From Halopseudomonas formosensis (GTDB taxonomy: Bacteria; Pseudomonadota; Gammaproteobacteria; Pseudomonadales; Pseudomonadaceae), in assembly GCF_900115905.1 (NCBI RefSeq), contig NZ_FOYD01000002.1, forward strand, positions 186,001 to 250,000: DNA of 64,000 nucleotides. The letters are read 5' to 3'. The position numbers and the translations under genes are program-made. The notes under the pieces were generated by a model. That model made no database searches. It was not told the DNA's origin and saw nothing but the letters and a program-made list of their open reading frames with translations. Shown here piece after piece: positions 28,217 through 38,144 of the stretch. How positions within the stretch are numbered: the first letter of the stretch is position 1; each line of letters opens with the position of its first letter.

Positions 28217-28379
28217 TACGTGCTCCCTAGATGAGTGTTACCGGCGCAGCGAGAGGCACCAGCCAAAGGCGCCTATTCTACCGCTGCGGAGCGAGCATTT
28301 ACAGGGGGCGCGGCAGGCTTGGGGCAGTTCGTTCGGTTTGCCGGACCGCTGGCCTTGGTGTGGGCCGGGCGGGCCTTTG

Positions 28380-28725
28380 TTCGCACCCGGGGCGGGTGCT
28401 CCTACGGGGTGGGGTGGCGCGTTCGATTGTAGGAGCACCGCCTCGGTGCGAAGCGAAGGCAAACCAATACACCGAGCCTGCCTTATTCGCACCCGGGGCG
28501 GGTGCTCCTACAGGGTGGAGGGGACGCGTTCGATTGTAGGAGCACCGCCTCGGTGCGAAGCGAAGGCAAACCAATACACCGAGCCTGCCTTATTCGCACC
28601 CGGGGCGGGTGCTCCTACAGGGTGGGGGTGACGCGTTCGATTGTAGGAGCACCGCCTCGGTGCGAAGCGAAGTCAGATCAATACACCGAGCCTGCCCCGT
28701 TCGCACCCGGGGCGGGTGCTCCTAC
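28380..28725 (+). repeat. REP array 5: three ~118-bp REPIN units plus a leading half
   Basis: An initial inverted CCC-type element is followed by three units. Each reads GTAGGAGCACCG...CGGTGCGAA (CCG type), spacer AGGCAAACCAATACACCGAG, inverted CCC type, and linker GGGTGG...ACGCGTTCGAT. The first two full units are nearly identical and the third has small changes. It occupies most of the 566 bases between the argG start and tRNA-Asp; I see no gene there. Confidence 0.9.
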
Positions 28726-28743
28726 CGGTGTTGCCCGGAAATG

Positions 28744-28777
28744 AAAAAGCCCCCGCATCTTTCGATGCGAGGGCTTT
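28744..28777 (-). terminator. Rho-independent terminator of tRNA-Asp
   Basis: On the minus strand AAAGCCCTCGCATC, loop, GATGCGGGGGCTTTTT forms a strong 12-bp stem ending in five T residues, five bases after the CCA end of the tRNA. A-rich sequence on the other arm may let it work in both directions. Confidence 0.85.
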
Positions 28778-28782
28778 TGATA

Positions 28783-28859
28783 TGGCGCAGCGGACGGGAC
28801 TCGAACCCGCGACCCCCGGCGTGACAGGCCGGTATTCTAACCGACTGAACTACCGCTGC
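28783..28859 (-). tRNA. tRNA-Asp (GTC anticodon)
   Basis: The 77-base gene reads GCAGCGGTAGTTCAGTCGGT at the 5' end, has the anticodon arm CCGGCCTGTCACGCCGG with GTC, the T-arm GGTTCGAGTCCC, and 3' CCGCTGC-G-CCA with CCA encoded. The 7-bp acceptor pairs fully. It is a single tRNA followed by its own terminator. I see no attachment-site duplication or integrase beside it. Confidence 0.96.
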
Positions 28860-29019
28860 GCGTCGGTTTGACAAACGTGTTGTCGAAACAGGCGCGCATT
28901 GTAATCGTTCAGTGGCTTAAGTCAAGCAGCGGCGTTGAACCCCTGTCTTTTCCAGCGAATTGCCATACCGCCCGCTATCGCCCATGCTTGGACTCTGCCT
29001 ATCAATCGGGAGTTGGATA

Positions 29020-29190
29020 ATGCCCACAATCGGCTGGATATTTGTACTCATCATCATTGCTACCGTCATCGGCGGTCTGTACATGCTGCGCAAGACGGCG
29101 AACAAGATGCCGATCGGCGAGGAGCAGATGAAAAAGATCAAGGAACGTCAGGCGGAACTCGAGGCCCAGGAGCGCGGCGAGGATCGCTGA
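29020..29190 (+). CDS. DUF2897 small membrane protein
   Basis: The 56-residue product starts MPTIGWIFVLIIIATVIGGL, a single membrane helix, then RKTANKMPIGEEQMKKIKER and an acidic tail. This layout is the DUF2897 family of unknown function. GGGAG sits seven bases before the ATG. It is too small for many gene finders but its codon use matches the neighbours. It is followed by the DUF2058 gene on the same strand. Confidence 0.78.
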   Translation: MPTIGWIFVLIIIATVIGGLYMLRKTANKMPIGEEQMKKIKERQAELEAQERGEDR

Positions 29191-29280
29191 TCGGGTCCAA
29201 TGCCCCTGCGGCTTGTTCCTGTAACCTGGAAACACCTAGAATGCGCCTTCTGTTAACTGCTGTCACAGGTGCCACCCCGC

Positions 29281-29811
29281 ATGCTCAATTCACTGCAAGC
29301 CCAGCTGCTGAAGGCTGGCCTGGTCGATGAGAAGAAAATCAAGCAGGCCCAGCGCGCCAAGAAGAAGGCCGCCAAGAATGCCCCTGAGAAGGTGCAGGAT
29401 ACCGCTGCGGCCGTAGAGCGTGCCCGTGCGGAGAAGGCCGAGCGCGACCGTCAGCTGAATCTGCAGCGTCAGGAGGAGGCCGCGCGCAAGGAGCGTGAGG
29501 CCCAGGCCAAACAGATCATCGAGCAGGCCGTGATCGACCGCAGCGCCGGCGATGTGCCCTATCAGTTCGTCGTGAAGAACAAGATCAAGAAGATCCATGT
29601 GACCCAGGAGCAGTTCGATCGGCTCAGTCGTGGCCGGCTCGCCATTGTCCGCCTGTCGGGCCAGTTCCAGATCATTCCGCTGGAGGCCGCCGAGAAAGTG
29701 GCCGAGCGCGCGCCGCACTGGCCGGTCATCATTGCCAAGGTGGAAGAGCAGCCGGCAGATGAGGACGACCCTTACGCCGCCTACAAGATTCCCGATGACC
29801 TGATGTGGTAA
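29281..29811 (+). CDS. DUF2058 (YaiL-like) protein
   Basis: The 176-residue soluble protein starts MLNSLQAQLLKAGLVDEKK. It has a long charged helix to about residue 75, then the conserved block YQFVVKNKIKKIHVTQEQFD and a compact C-terminal part (GRLAIVRLSGQFQIIP, ERAPHWPVIIAK). These are the marks of DUF2058, a nucleoprotein/polynucleotide-associated family. I chose the ATG at 29281; a GTG four codons earlier is possible. The function is unknown. Confidence 0.85.
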   Translation: MLNSLQAQLLKAGLVDEKKIKQAQRAKKKAAKNAPEKVQDTAAAVERARAEKAERDRQLNLQRQEEAARKEREAQAKQIIEQAVIDRSAGDVPYQFVVKNKIKKIHVTQEQFDRLSRGRLAIVRLSGQFQIIPLEAAEKVAERAPHWPVIIAKVEEQPADEDDPYAAYKIPDDLMW

Positions 29812-29824
29812 CTCGGGCGTCTCC

Positions 29825-31033
29825 GTGAAACAGCCGCCTGCCCCCCTGCCCCGTGACGATCGCAGTCCCTGGGCAGTCTTTCTGGTTTTCCTGCGTCTGG
29901 GGCTGACCTCCTTCGGTGGCCCCATTGCCCATCTGGGCTACTTCCGTGATGAGTTTGTGCTGCGCCGGCAATGGCTGTCGGAGCGGGCCTATGCCGATCT
30001 GATCGGGCTTTGCCAGTTTCTGCCGGGTCCGGCGAGCAGCCAGATAGGTATCGCCCTGGGCCTTGGCCGGGCGGGTTATGGCGGTGCGCTGGCGGCCTGG
30101 CTGGGTTTTACCCTGCCCTCGGCCATTGCGCTGATCCTGTTCGCCAGCCTGCTGGCGAGTCATGGCAATCTGGCGGCTGGGGCCCTGATGGGGCTGAAGG
30201 TGGTGGCCGTGGCAGTGGTGGCCCAGGCGGTCTGGGGCATGGCACGCACCCTGTGCCCGGATCGCCTGCGGGTGACCATGATGGCGGTGGCGACCGCGGC
30301 GGTGCTGCTGATGTCCAGTTACTGGGGCCAGTTGCTGGTGCTGCTGGGCGCGGGCGTGGTCGGCATGCTGCTGATTCGCCCCGAACAGATCGCCGAGTCG
30401 GATTCCGCCACTGCCCCGGTAAGCCGCACGGCAGGCATGCTGGCACTGACGCTGTTCTTTTCCCTGCTGCTGTTGCTGCCCCTGCTGGCAGCACTGCAAC
30501 AAGAACCGCTGCTGGTAGTGGCGGACACTTTCTACCGTGTCGGTTCGCTGGTGTTCGGTGGCGGCCATGTGGTCCTGCCGCTGCTGCAGGCCGAGACGGT
30601 GGATACCGGCTGGGTGGATGTGGAGGTGTTTCTGGCCGGTTACGGGGCAACCCAGGCAGTACCTGGCCCACTGTTCACCTTCAGCGCCTTTCTGGGTGCG
30701 GCTATGGATACCGGCCTGCCGGGCTGGCTGAACGGCCTGTTCTGCCTGGTCGTGGTGTTTCTGCCGTCGTTTCTGCTGGTGATCGGGGTGATGCCATTCT
30801 GGGATCAGTTGCGGCGGCGGCAGCGCATCAGGTCGGCGCTGGCAGGGGTGAACGCAGCTGTGGTGGGACTCTTGCTGGCGGCGCTGTATCAGCCGATGTG
30901 GACCACCGCCATTCGCGGGCCGGCGGATTTCGTTCTTGCGCTGGCGGCGCTGGTAGCACTGGTGTTCTGGAAGCGGCCGCCGTGGCTGGTGGTCCTGGCC
31001 ACGGCGGCGGGTGGTTGGGCGTTATCCCTTTGA
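29825..31033 (+). CDS. chrA: ChrA chromate-type efflux transporter (bidomain)
   Basis: The 402-residue membrane protein has two homologous CHR halves. The first carries FLRLGLTSFGGPIAHLGYF (about 21-39) and GLCQFLPGPASSQ (about 61-73). The second carries FYRVGSLVFGGGHVVLPLL (about 236-254) and GYGATQAVPGPLFTFSAFLG (about 272-291). This is the long-chain CHR family that exports chromate in known cases; some members move other anions. The start is GTG at 29825. Its last four codons overlap the convergent protease-like gene. Confidence 0.9.
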   Translation: MKQPPAPLPRDDRSPWAVFLVFLRLGLTSFGGPIAHLGYFRDEFVLRRQWLSERAYADLIGLCQFLPGPASSQIGIALGLGRAGYGGALAAWLGFTLPSAIALILFASLLASHGNLAAGALMGLKVVAVAVVAQAVWGMARTLCPDRLRVTMMAVATAAVLLMSSYWGQLLVLLGAGVVGMLLIRPEQIAESDSATAPVSRTAGMLALTLFFSLLLLLPLLAALQQEPLLVVADTFYRVGSLVFGGGHVVLPLLQAETVDTGWVDVEVFLAGYGATQAVPGPLFTFSAFLGAAMDTGLPGWLNGLFCLVVVFLPSFLLVIGVMPFWDQLRRRQRIRSALAGVNAAVVGLLLAALYQPMWTTAIRGPADFVLALAALVALVFWKRPPWLVVLATAAGGWALSL

Positions 31034-31729
31034 GCTTTCCTGCTCGCCACCTTCCTGCTCGTCATCCTCTTCCTCCGGATCGGAGGGCTGATCGATCTGG
31101 CTCTCGTCGATCAGGCTGGGATCTTCCTTGAGCTTCTGCTGACGCTGGCGCTCCTCCTCGCTGGCCTGCTCGGGGCATTCCAGGGGCAGCAGGAAGGTGC
31201 TGGACACGTCGATCAGTCCGATATGCTCGATGGTACGGCGGCCCAGCAGTACGGGGTAGGTCATGTCGCTGCGGTCACGCAGGGAGAACTGCTCTTCGTA
31301 GATGCGGTTGCCGATGCACATGCGCATCTTGACCACCGGGCGGTAGTCCTCCCCACCGGCACCGCGCACGGTGATCTGACGGTAGACCGGCCGCTCGAAA
31401 TGCAGGGTGGTCATCTCGCCGGTATCGGCATCCTTGACCTCGACGTCGTAGCGCACCCAGCGCTTGCCGTCGCGACGGAACCGCTCGAGGTTGATGGCGT
31501 GCATGGAGGAGGTCAGTGCACCGGAGTCGACCTTGACCTTGACCGCGGTCTGCTCCGGCAGGATCAGGCCCTTCTCAACCCAGCCGACAATGACCTTGCC
31601 TTCCACATCCTCGCTCATGACCGCATCAGCCGGCGGTTCTACCGCAGCTGTTTCGGCAAGCAATGCAGTGGAGATGGCGGACAGCCCGAACAGGGTGGCG
31701 AAGGATAGGCTTTTGATAGATAGCTGCAT
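31022..31729 (-). CDS. Secreted retropepsin-like (PF05618, 'ATP-dependent zinc protease') protein
   Basis: The ATG at 31729 follows GGGATC and gives a 235-residue protein with a signal peptide (SFATLFGLSAISTALLAET). The core has KVKVDSGALTSSMHAINLE, in which DSGA is an aspartic-protease-like active-site turn, and YPVLLGRRTIEHIGLIDVSS, a second flap-like block. This is the PF05618 family, known historically as RimK-linked or ATP-dependent zinc protease though the fold is retropepsin-like. The last 45 residues are a very acidic, disordered tail. The 3' end overlaps chrA in the opposite direction. Confidence 0.8.
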   Translation of the reverse strand: MQLSIKSLSFATLFGLSAISTALLAETAAVEPPADAVMSEDVEGKVIVGWVEKGLILPEQTAVKVKVDSGALTSSMHAINLERFRRDGKRWVRYDVEVKDADTGEMTTLHFERPVYRQITVRGAGGEDYRPVVKMRMCIGNRIYEEQFSLRDRSDMTYPVLLGRRTIEHIGLIDVSSTFLLPLECPEQASEEERQRQQKLKEDPSLIDESQIDQPSDPEEEDDEQEGGEQESSKG

Positions 31730-31939
31730 ATGAGATCCCATGAGAAACAAACGGGTAGACCCGGCCAGCAGCGGAAAGTGCCCGCCAGCACTCGGAGCGG
31801 CGGCAATGTATCACGCTCCCTGCGGCAGCGGAAGGCGCCCCCTGCGCGCTTTTCTACCGTCTATCAGCCGGTGCGCGCAATGGCGATTCAGCAGATCAAT
31901 GATGCCCTATGCGTAATTGCCCCAAGGAATTAAAAATGC

Positions 31940-31966
31940 TCCAGTAACCGCCCCTCCGGCCGATAA
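31940..31966 (+). promoter_or_regulatory. Possible sigma-28 (FliA) promoter of the Cache chemoreceptor
   Basis: GCCGATAA (31959-31966) is the exact FliA -10 consensus. Eleven bases upstream, TCCAGTAA (31940-31947) matches the -35 at only about four of eight positions. It lies 65 bases before the chemoreceptor ATG, and chemoreceptors are typical FliA targets. The weak -35 keeps this tentative. Confidence 0.45.
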
Positions 31967-32030
31967 GGTTCGGTAGATCGCCCCAGAGCTGATCGTGGAA
32001 ATCAAACAATGTACAAGCACGGAGATCAAA

Positions 32031-33677
32031 ATGGAGTTCTTACGCCGTGTCAGGATCAACCAACGGTTGTGGATCATCCTCGTGGTGGCCCTGATCAGCC
32101 TGCTGTTGCTGACCTACATATCCCTGGATCACCTACGCAAGGAAATCCACGCTGCGGAGATCACCAAGGCAACCCACCTGGTAGAAACCGCCCACAGTCT
32201 GCTGGCTGGATACCACAAGCGCGAGCTCAGCGGGGAGCTGACTGGCGAGGAGGCGCGCCGGCAAGCCCTGGAAACCCTGCGCCAGCTGCGCTACGACGGC
32301 AATGAGTATTTCTGGGTCAACGACATGAACTACGTCATGCTCATGCACCCCATGTCACCGGAAACCGAGGGCGTGGACCTGAGCACTCTGGGACGCCCGG
32401 GCTCGGTGAATGTGATCAAGGAGATGGTCGACCTGGCCCGCGCGCGGGGCACCGGCCACTATGAGTACAACTGGGTCAAACCCGGCGGACAGATCGACGT
32501 GGATGACCCGGTTCGTCGGCTGGCAGCCTTCACCCACTTCAAACCCTGGGACTACATGATCGGCAGCGGTATCTACCTCGACGAGATGGAGGCACGCTTC
32601 CACAGTCAGCTGGTGTGGGCCCTGTCAGTAGTGGCCTTGATCGTGCTGTTCATGGTCGCCACCATCTACGTGATCGGCCGCAGCATCACCCATCCGCTGA
32701 ACCTGGTAGTCCAGGCCATGGGCAATATCGCCCAGGGCGAAGCGGACCTGACCCGCACCCTGGACAGCAACGGGCGGGACGAGCTGTCGCTGCTGGCTTA
32801 TCACTTCAACACCTTTACCGGCAACCTGCGCAATCTGGTGACCCAGCTGGGCGATGGCGCCAATCAGATGATCAGCGCCAGTCAGCAGCTGGACCAGATC
32901 AGCAATGCGGCGCTGAACGGCATGAACCGGCAGTCCGAGCGCATGGAGCTGATGGCCACCGCGATCAACGAGATCACCTATGGCGTGCAGGACGTGGCAC
33001 AGAACGCCAATGCGGCCGCCCGGGAAGTGGAGAACGCCAGCGAGGGCGCCGAATTCGGCCGTGCTCAGGTGGAGAAGACCATCGAGCATATCGATCGGCT
33101 TTCCGCCAGCGTGAATACTGCCGTGGGTCATATGGAGACGCTGTCCACCGACGCGGACGAAATCGCCACCGTACTGGATGTGATCCGCGCCATCGCCGAG
33201 CAGACCAACCTGCTGGCTCTGAATGCGGCAATCGAGGCCGCGCGGGCCGGGGAAATGGGTCGCGGCTTTGCCGTGGTGGCCGACGAGGTACGCAATCTGG
33301 CGCAGCGCACGCAGAAGTCCACCGAAGAGATCCACAACATGATCACCCGCCTGCAGAACAACACCCAGTCGGCGGTGCAGGTGATCAACGAGAGCAGCCA
33401 GTACTCGGAGCAGAGTGTCGAGCAGGTGAATGCGGCGGGCCGGGCGCTGGAGCAGATCAGCCAGGCCATGCAGCAACTGGTGGCACTCAATGCCTCCATT
33501 GCCAGCGCCACCACGCAGCAGTCAACCGTCGTGGAAGATGTGAACCGCAACGTGACCGAGGCCGCCGGTCTGGCGCAGGAAACCACCGAAGGCGCCCAGC
33601 AGACAGCCGAGGCAAGTCAGCATCTGGCACGTATCGGCGAGCAGATCAGCGCCCTGCTCGCTCGTTTCCGCATCTGA
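32031..33677 (+). CDS. Methyl-accepting chemotaxis protein with single-Cache (sCache_2) sensor
   Basis: The 548-residue protein has a membrane helix near residues 13-33, a periplasmic sCache_2 domain ([40 protein letters not shown]), and a second helix near 195-218. A HAMP domain ([20 protein letters not shown]) and a cytoplasmic signalling domain with the hairpin tip [20 protein letters not shown] follow. It senses a small ligand, often an organic acid in this class, and signals to CheA. I start at 32031; an upstream GTG at 31995 would add twelve residues. Confidence 0.92.
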   Translation: MEFLRRVRINQRLWIILVVALISLLLLTYISLDHLRKEIHAAEITKATHLVETAHSLLAGYHKRELSGELTGEEARRQALETLRQLRYDGNEYFWVNDMNYVMLMHPMSPETEGVDLSTLGRPGSVNVIKEMVDLARARGTGHYEYNWVKPGGQIDVDDPVRRLAAFTHFKPWDYMIGSGIYLDEMEARFHSQLVWALSVVALIVLFMVATIYVIGRSITHPLNLVVQAMGNIAQGEADLTRTLDSNGRDELSLLAYHFNTFTGNLRNLVTQLGDGANQMISASQQLDQISNAALNGMNRQSERMELMATAINEITYGVQDVAQNANAAAREVENASEGAEFGRAQVEKTIEHIDRLSASVNTAVGHMETLSTDADEIATVLDVIRAIAEQTNLLALNAAIEAARAGEMGRGFAVVADEVRNLAQRTQKSTEEIHNMITRLQNNTQSAVQVINESSQYSEQSVEQVNAAGRALEQISQAMQQLVALNASIASATTQQSTVVEDVNRNVTEAAGLAQETTEGAQQTAEASQHLARIGEQISALLARFRI

Positions 33678-33685
33678 TCTCACCG

Positions 33686-33712
33686 GGGTTGCCGGCACCG
33701 GGCCGGCGACCC
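33686..33712. terminator. Bidirectional hairpin between chemoreceptor and EAL gene
   Basis: GGGTTGCCGGC and GCCGGCGACCC form an 11-bp stem (one T-G pair) filling the 36 bases between the two convergent stop codons. Confidence 0.6.
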
Positions 33713-33713
33713 T

Positions 33714-34904
33714 TCATTCCTCCGCAGCGTTCTGCAGCTTGCGCAACTGCTCGACATCGATATCCACCAGCAGCAGGTGGCGCCCCTCGTCAATGAACAA
33801 TCCGGAAGTCATGCACTGGCGGTTGCTGCTGGCGTCCCGGTAGCGACCGGACAGCAATACCCGGCTGTCCTCCCCCGCGGCCGCCAGAATGCGGTAGAAA
33901 TAGGGGCGCCAGGACCAGTTGTGGTCCAGATAGCGCGGGTCCTGCCGCCAGCGCTGGCCGGTCCATTCGTAGTTGGGTGAGATCTGGGTACCGTAGGCAT
34001 CACAGAGGAAGAAACGCAGCAGCCAGGGGTACTCTGTCGGCGGGCGCAGGGCTTCGGGCTTGCCGCCCTGCTCCAGCCAGATGCGCAGTTCGGCAAACAG
34101 CTGAGCGAGGGATTTGCGCAGATCGAGAAAGCGACCGCGCTCGGCGAGCTTGGCCTGCACGTACTGATCGCGCAGGTGGGAGAACAGCGGCTGCAGGGCA
34201 TCGGGCTGAAGGAAATTGTCCTCAGCCGCACCAAAAAGGAATCCCTGCACATAGCGCGCGCCACAATCCAGTGCAAAGTGCAGGTGCTCCTCGGTCTCGA
34301 CGCCCTCGGCGATGATCCAGCAACCGCTCTTCTCTGCTACCAGCGCCAGCGACTTGACGAAGTCCGAGCTGTTGCTGTTTTCCCGCGTGGCCTGGTGCAG
34401 CAGCTGGATATCCAGCTTGAGGAAGTCCGGCTGCAGTGCAATCACCTGATCCAGCATGGAATAGCCGGTACCGAAGTCGTCCACGGCGACGCGGATGCCG
34501 GCACTCTTGTAGCGGGTAACGACCTGCCGCAGGCGATCCGGATCACCCTCCAGCCCCGAGATCTCGAAGACTACCCGCTCCGGTGGCAGGCCGAGTTCCT
34601 CAAGCAGCATGAGGCTCGGCAGCGGCGCTTCGAGACTGATCTGGGTCAGCCACTTGGGCGAGATGTTGAGGGCAATGAAGCCGGTGGGCGTGGCCTGAAA
34701 ATGCTCCAGCGCCATGCGCCGCACGTCCCGATCAAGGTGCAACAGCTCGGTCTGATCAACCTCGGGGTCGCTGAACAGCGGCCCGGCACTGACTACCTCG
34801 CCGTCGTCCCGACGCAGGCGGGCCAGGGCTTCGTAGCCGGCGACCCGTCCGGTGGCGGTGTCGATCAGCGGTTGGTAGTACGGCAGCGGTTGTCCTTCGA
34901 TCAC
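33714..34904 (-). CDS. EAL-domain cyclic-di-GMP phosphodiesterase with C-terminal sensor region
   Basis: The 396-residue soluble protein starts with an EAL domain: GYEALAR (E25), LNISPKW, VVFEISG, VAVDDFGTGYS, DFLKLDIQ and IAEGVETEEH. All the usual metal and catalytic residues appear present, so it is probably an active phosphodiesterase. From about residue 265 there is a PAS/Cache-like region (LLRFFLCDAYGTQISPNYEW, GLFIDEGRHLLLVDIDVEQL) similar to YkuI_C-type sensors. No membrane helix is seen. It converges on the chemoreceptor gene, so both may act on motility. Confidence 0.88.
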   Translation of the reverse strand: MIEGQPLPYYQPLIDTATGRVAGYEALARLRRDDGEVVSAGPLFSDPEVDQTELLHLDRDVRRMALEHFQATPTGFIALNISPKWLTQISLEAPLPSLMLLEELGLPPERVVFEISGLEGDPDRLRQVVTRYKSAGIRVAVDDFGTGYSMLDQVIALQPDFLKLDIQLLHQATRENSNSSDFVKSLALVAEKSGCWIIAEGVETEEHLHFALDCGARYVQGFLFGAAEDNFLQPDALQPLFSHLRDQYVQAKLAERGRFLDLRKSLAQLFAELRIWLEQGGKPEALRPPTEYPWLLRFFLCDAYGTQISPNYEWTGQRWRQDPRYLDHNWSWRPYFYRILAAAGEDSRVLLSGRYRDASSNRQCMTSGLFIDEGRHLLLVDIDVEQLRKLQNAAEE

Positions 34905-35057
34905 AACAAAATCTCCAGGTCGGTGGGCTGTACATGATTATGCAAGATTGTCGCCAGAAAGATACCGATCTGCGTCAGCCTTCCATCATCCATGGCTAGG
35001 CCCTGCCCGCTTCGGGTATCCTTGGCTGTTTTTCGAGCCCCTGACAGGAAGCTACCC

Positions 35058-36380
35058 ATGAATGCGGTTGTTCTAGCAGTAGGTGTGATGCTGGCGCTGA
35101 GTCTGTGTCGCGTACACGTTGTTGTTGCACTGATTGTAGGTGCTGTGGCCGGTGGTCTGGCCGGTGGTCTGAGCCTGGATGACACTTTGCAGGCCTTTCA
35201 GGCTGGTCTGGGCAAGGGTGCGACAGTCGCCCTGAGCTATGCCCTGCTCGGCGCCTTCGCGGTGGCAATTGCCAAATCCGGCACCGCCCATGCGCTGGCC
35301 GATCGCGCTCTGGGCATGATCAACGGCGGCAGCGAGGCCGGTTCCGGCAAGCTGCGCCTGGTACTGCTGGTCCTGCTGCTCGGCGCGGCGATCGCCTCAC
35401 AGAACATTCTGCCGATCCACATTGCCTTCATTCCGCTGCTGATCCCGCCGCTGCTGTTCGTCATGAACAAGCTGCGTCTGGATCGTCGGCTGGTGGCCTG
35501 TGTGCTTACCTTCGGTCTGATCACCCCATACATGTTCCTGCCGGTGGGTTTCGGTGCCATCTTCCTCAACGACATTCTGCTGGCCAACGTACGTGACGGC
35601 GGCCTGGATACCACGGGCGTGAGCGTGATGCACGCGATGGCCCTGCCAGCGCTGGGCATGGTGTTCGGTCTGGTGGTGGCCTTCTTCAGCTACCGCCGTA
35701 AACGGGACTATGCCCCGGCAGCAACCAGCGGCGGCAGCGAGCCGGCCGACAAGGTGAGCTACACCCCCAAGACCCTGCTGGTGGCACTGGTAGCCGTGGT
35801 TACGGCATTCGGTGTACAGCTGTGGCTGGATTCGATGATCATGGGCGCGCTGGCCGGCTTCATCGTGTTTTCCCTGTCGGGCGTGGTGCGCTGGCGCGAG
35901 GCGGACGACCTCTTCACCGAGGGCATGAAGATGATGGCCATGATCGGCTTCATCATGATCGCCGCCAACGGTTTTGCCTCGGTGATGCAGGCCACCGGTC
36001 ATATCGAGAGCATGGTAACAACCTCGGCCGATTATATCGGTGACAACAAGGCGCTGGCTGCCCTGCTGATGCTGGTGGTGGGTCTGCTGATCACCCTGGG
36101 CATCGGCTCGTCCTTCTCCACCGTGCCGATCATTGCTGCCATCTATGTACCCCTGGCCATGCACATGGGCTTCAGCCCGCTGGCGATCGTTTCCCTGGTG
36201 GGCACCGCCGCCGCACTGGGTGACGCCGGCTCCCCGGCTTCCGACTCCACCCTCGGGCCGACCGCAGGCCTGAACGTGGATGGGCAGCACAACCATATCT
36301 GGGACACTGTGGTACCCACCTTCCTGCACTACAACCTGCCGCTGATCGCCTTTGGCTGGGCCGCGGCGATGGTGCTCTGA
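35058..36380 (+). CDS. Na+/H+ antiporter family (NhaC/YuiF-like) membrane carrier
   Basis: The ATG at 35058 follows CAGGAAG and gives a 440-residue protein with about eleven membrane helices. Markers are [24 protein letters not shown] split over residues 54-78, [20 protein letters not shown] near 113-132, and [19 protein letters not shown] near the C-terminus. It belongs to the ion-transporter superfamily branch annotated as Na+/H+ antiporter or possibly amino-acid/proton carrier. The substrate is not settled. It is divergent from the EAL gene, and REP array 6 follows its stop. Confidence 0.78.
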   Translation: MNAVVLAVGVMLALSLCRVHVVVALIVGAVAGGLAGGLSLDDTLQAFQAGLGKGATVALSYALLGAFAVAIAKSGTAHALADRALGMINGGSEAGSGKLRLVLLVLLLGAAIASQNILPIHIAFIPLLIPPLLFVMNKLRLDRRLVACVLTFGLITPYMFLPVGFGAIFLNDILLANVRDGGLDTTGVSVMHAMALPALGMVFGLVVAFFSYRRKRDYAPAATSGGSEPADKVSYTPKTLLVALVAVVTAFGVQLWLDSMIMGALAGFIVFSLSGVVRWREADDLFTEGMKMMAMIGFIMIAANGFASVMQATGHIESMVTTSADYIGDNKALAALLMLVVGLLITLGIGSSFSTVPIIAAIYVPLAMHMGFSPLAIVSLVGTAAALGDAGSPASDSTLGPTAGLNVDGQHNHIWDTVVPTFLHYNLPLIAFGWAAAMVL

Positions 36381-36408
36381 GCCGGATCACCGCCCGGAGT
36401 TACCGATT

Positions 36409-36795
36409 GTAGGAGCATTCGCCCCGGGTGCGATTGGGGCGGGCTCGGGGTTCTGGCTGGGCTCCGCTTCGCACCGGGGGCGGTGCTCCTACAGGAAATG
36501 CCCGTAGCGGCGTGTCGGCGGCGACACGCTCTGAACCGTAGGAGCACCCGCCTCGGGTGCGATTGGGGTTGGCTCGGGGTTCTGGCTGGGGTCCGCTTTC
36601 GCACCGGGGGCGGTGCTCCTACACAGAGTCCCGTGGCGGCGTGTTAGCCAGGGCACGTTCTGAGCCGTAGGAGCACCCGCCCCGGGTGCGATTGGGGGTG
36701 GGTCGGGGTTCTGGCTGGGGTCCGCTTTCGCACCGGGGGCGGTGCTCCTACATGAAATACCCGCAGCGGCGTGTCGGCGGGGCGGTGCTCCTACA
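36409..36795 (+). repeat. REP array 6: three ~130-bp REPIN units plus a partial
   Basis: Units run GTAGGAGCA...GGGTGCGATT (CCC type), spacer with CTCGGGGTTCTGGCTGG, inverted TTCGCACCGG...CGGTGCTCCTACA (CCG type), and a linker with GGCGTGT...CTGA. Three units are followed by a bare CGGTGCTCCTACAGG piece. The first copy has a CATTCGCC mutation in the palindrome. It fills the 447-base gap between the convergent antiporter and histidine kinase genes; no gene is present. Confidence 0.9.
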
Positions 36796-36827
36796 GGAAA
36801 CCAGCGCACGGCGGGCGGCGGTGCTTG

Positions 36828-38144
36828 TCAGGGTTGGTGGGGGAATGGGAGGTGGACCTGGACGGCGAGGCCGCCAAGGGGGCTTTTCTGGAGCTGGAGG
36901 TCGCCGTTGTATACCTCGACCAGGTCGCCGACGATATCCAGCCCGAGGCCGTGCCCGGTGACTGCCTCATCCAGGCGGACCCCGCGCTGCAGTACCCGCT
37001 GCCGATCGGCTTCGCTGATTCCCGGGCCATCATCTTCGACACTCAGCAATAACCCCTGCTCGGTCACCTGCCACTCCAGCCGGACCCGGCTGCGGGCCCA
37101 TTTGCAGGCGTTGTCCAGCAGGTTGCCGAGCAGCTCGAGCATGTCCTCGCGCTCGAATGGCCAGGGCGTCTCACCCTGCAGATCAGGGTGCTCGATACGC
37201 ACCCGTTCGCCATGGGCCTGCTGCACCGAGGTACACAGCCAGGGCAGGTCCTCCGCTGCGCTGAAACGCCGGGTCAGCTGTCGCTCCGGCGCCAGCCGTG
37301 CGCGCTGCAGGGCGCGCTCGAGCTGACGGCGGATCTGCTCGATCTGCTGGTGCAGGACCTCCCGGTCGCCGGCGTCCAGCACCTCTTTGATGAGCAGCCT
37401 TTCCACCACCGCCAGCGGGGTCTTCAAACCGTGGCTGAGATCGCCGACACCCTTGCGCGCGCGCTGGATGATGCGCTCCAGCTGCGCTCCGAGATGGTTG
37501 ACTTCCTGTACCAGCGGCAGCAGTTCCTGCGGAACCTGATCGGACAACTGCAGACGCTGCCCGGCCTGCCACTCGGCCAGTTCCTGCCGGGCTTGGCGCA
37601 GCGGCCGTAGTGCCTTGCGCAGCAGCAATTGCTGCACCGCGAGGCTGATCAGCACCGCCAGCCCGCCCAGCCCCCAGAGCCAGACACGGGCACGCGCAAA
37701 GGCCTCGAGCAGTGGCTGATAATCCAGCGCCACACTGATCTCCACTGACTGCCCCAGCTTGTTGAATTGCTCGGAGCGCACCAGCAGCTGCTGTCCGGAG
37801 GGGCCGGGTTGCAGGGTATGGTCAGCGCTGTCCAGCGGCATGGGCAGACGCTGGTCCCATAATGAACGCGAGCGCCAGCGATGCGGGCCCGCCTCGACAA
37901 TGAAGTAGCGCCCGGAATACAGCCGCATGTAATCCGGACTGACGCGCCCGGTATCCAGGTAGAGCCCCTGCGGCCCGCTGGTGACCGCGGCCAACAGCGC
38001 ATCAGCTTCGCGCTGCAGGTCGCTGCTCAGGTAATCGCGCAGCGCCCGGTCAAAGACCCACACCGCCCCCTGCCCGACCAGGGTAACCGTCAGCAGCAGT
38101 ACCAGCAGCAGTCCGCCACCCAGGCGGCGGCTGATGGAATTCAC
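36828..38144 (-). CDS. Sensor histidine kinase of a PepSY/PmrA-like two-component system
   Basis: The 438-residue kinase has a membrane helix near 8-30, a periplasmic sensor of about 120 residues, and a second helix near 152-172. A DHp domain carries [15 protein letters not shown] (phospho-acceptor H238), and an ATPase domain carries [15 protein letters not shown] and GHGLGL. The [10 protein letters not shown] form places it with PhoQ/CarS-like kinases that sense cations or antimicrobial stress. It overlaps the response regulator by four bases. REP array 6 lies just beyond its stop. Confidence 0.88.
   Translation of the reverse strand: MNSISRRLGGGLLLVLLLTVTLVGQGAVWVFDRALRDYLSSDLQREADALLAAVTSGPQGLYLDTGRVSPDYMRLYSGRYFIVEAGPHRWRSRSLWDQRLPMPLDSADHTLQPGPSGQQLLVRSEQFNKLGQSVEISVALDYQPLLEAFARARVWLWGLGGLAVLISLAVQQLLLRKALRPLRQARQELAEWQAGQRLQLSDQVPQELLPLVQEVNHLGAQLERIIQRARKGVGDLSHGLKTPLAVVERLLIKEVLDAGDREVLHQQIEQIRRQLERALQRARLAPERQLTRRFSAAEDLPWLCTSVQQAHGERVRIEHPDLQGETPWPFEREDMLELLGNLLDNACKWARSRVRLEWQVTEQGLLLSVEDDGPGISEADRQRVLQRGVRLDEAVTGHGLGLDIVGDLVEVYNGDLQLQKSPLGGLAVQVHLPFPHQP

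Noticed and set aside
28231-28744. Open frames through REP array 5 (and similar ones in arrays 1-4 and 6)
   Set aside because: They encode the same recurring peptide from repeat to repeat (GAPAPGAN, TRGGCSY), on several frames at once, with no ribosome sites or family match.
28783-28859. tRNA-Asp as an integration site for a mobile element
   Set aside because: No integrase, no duplicated 3' tRNA end and no foreign genes lie beside it.
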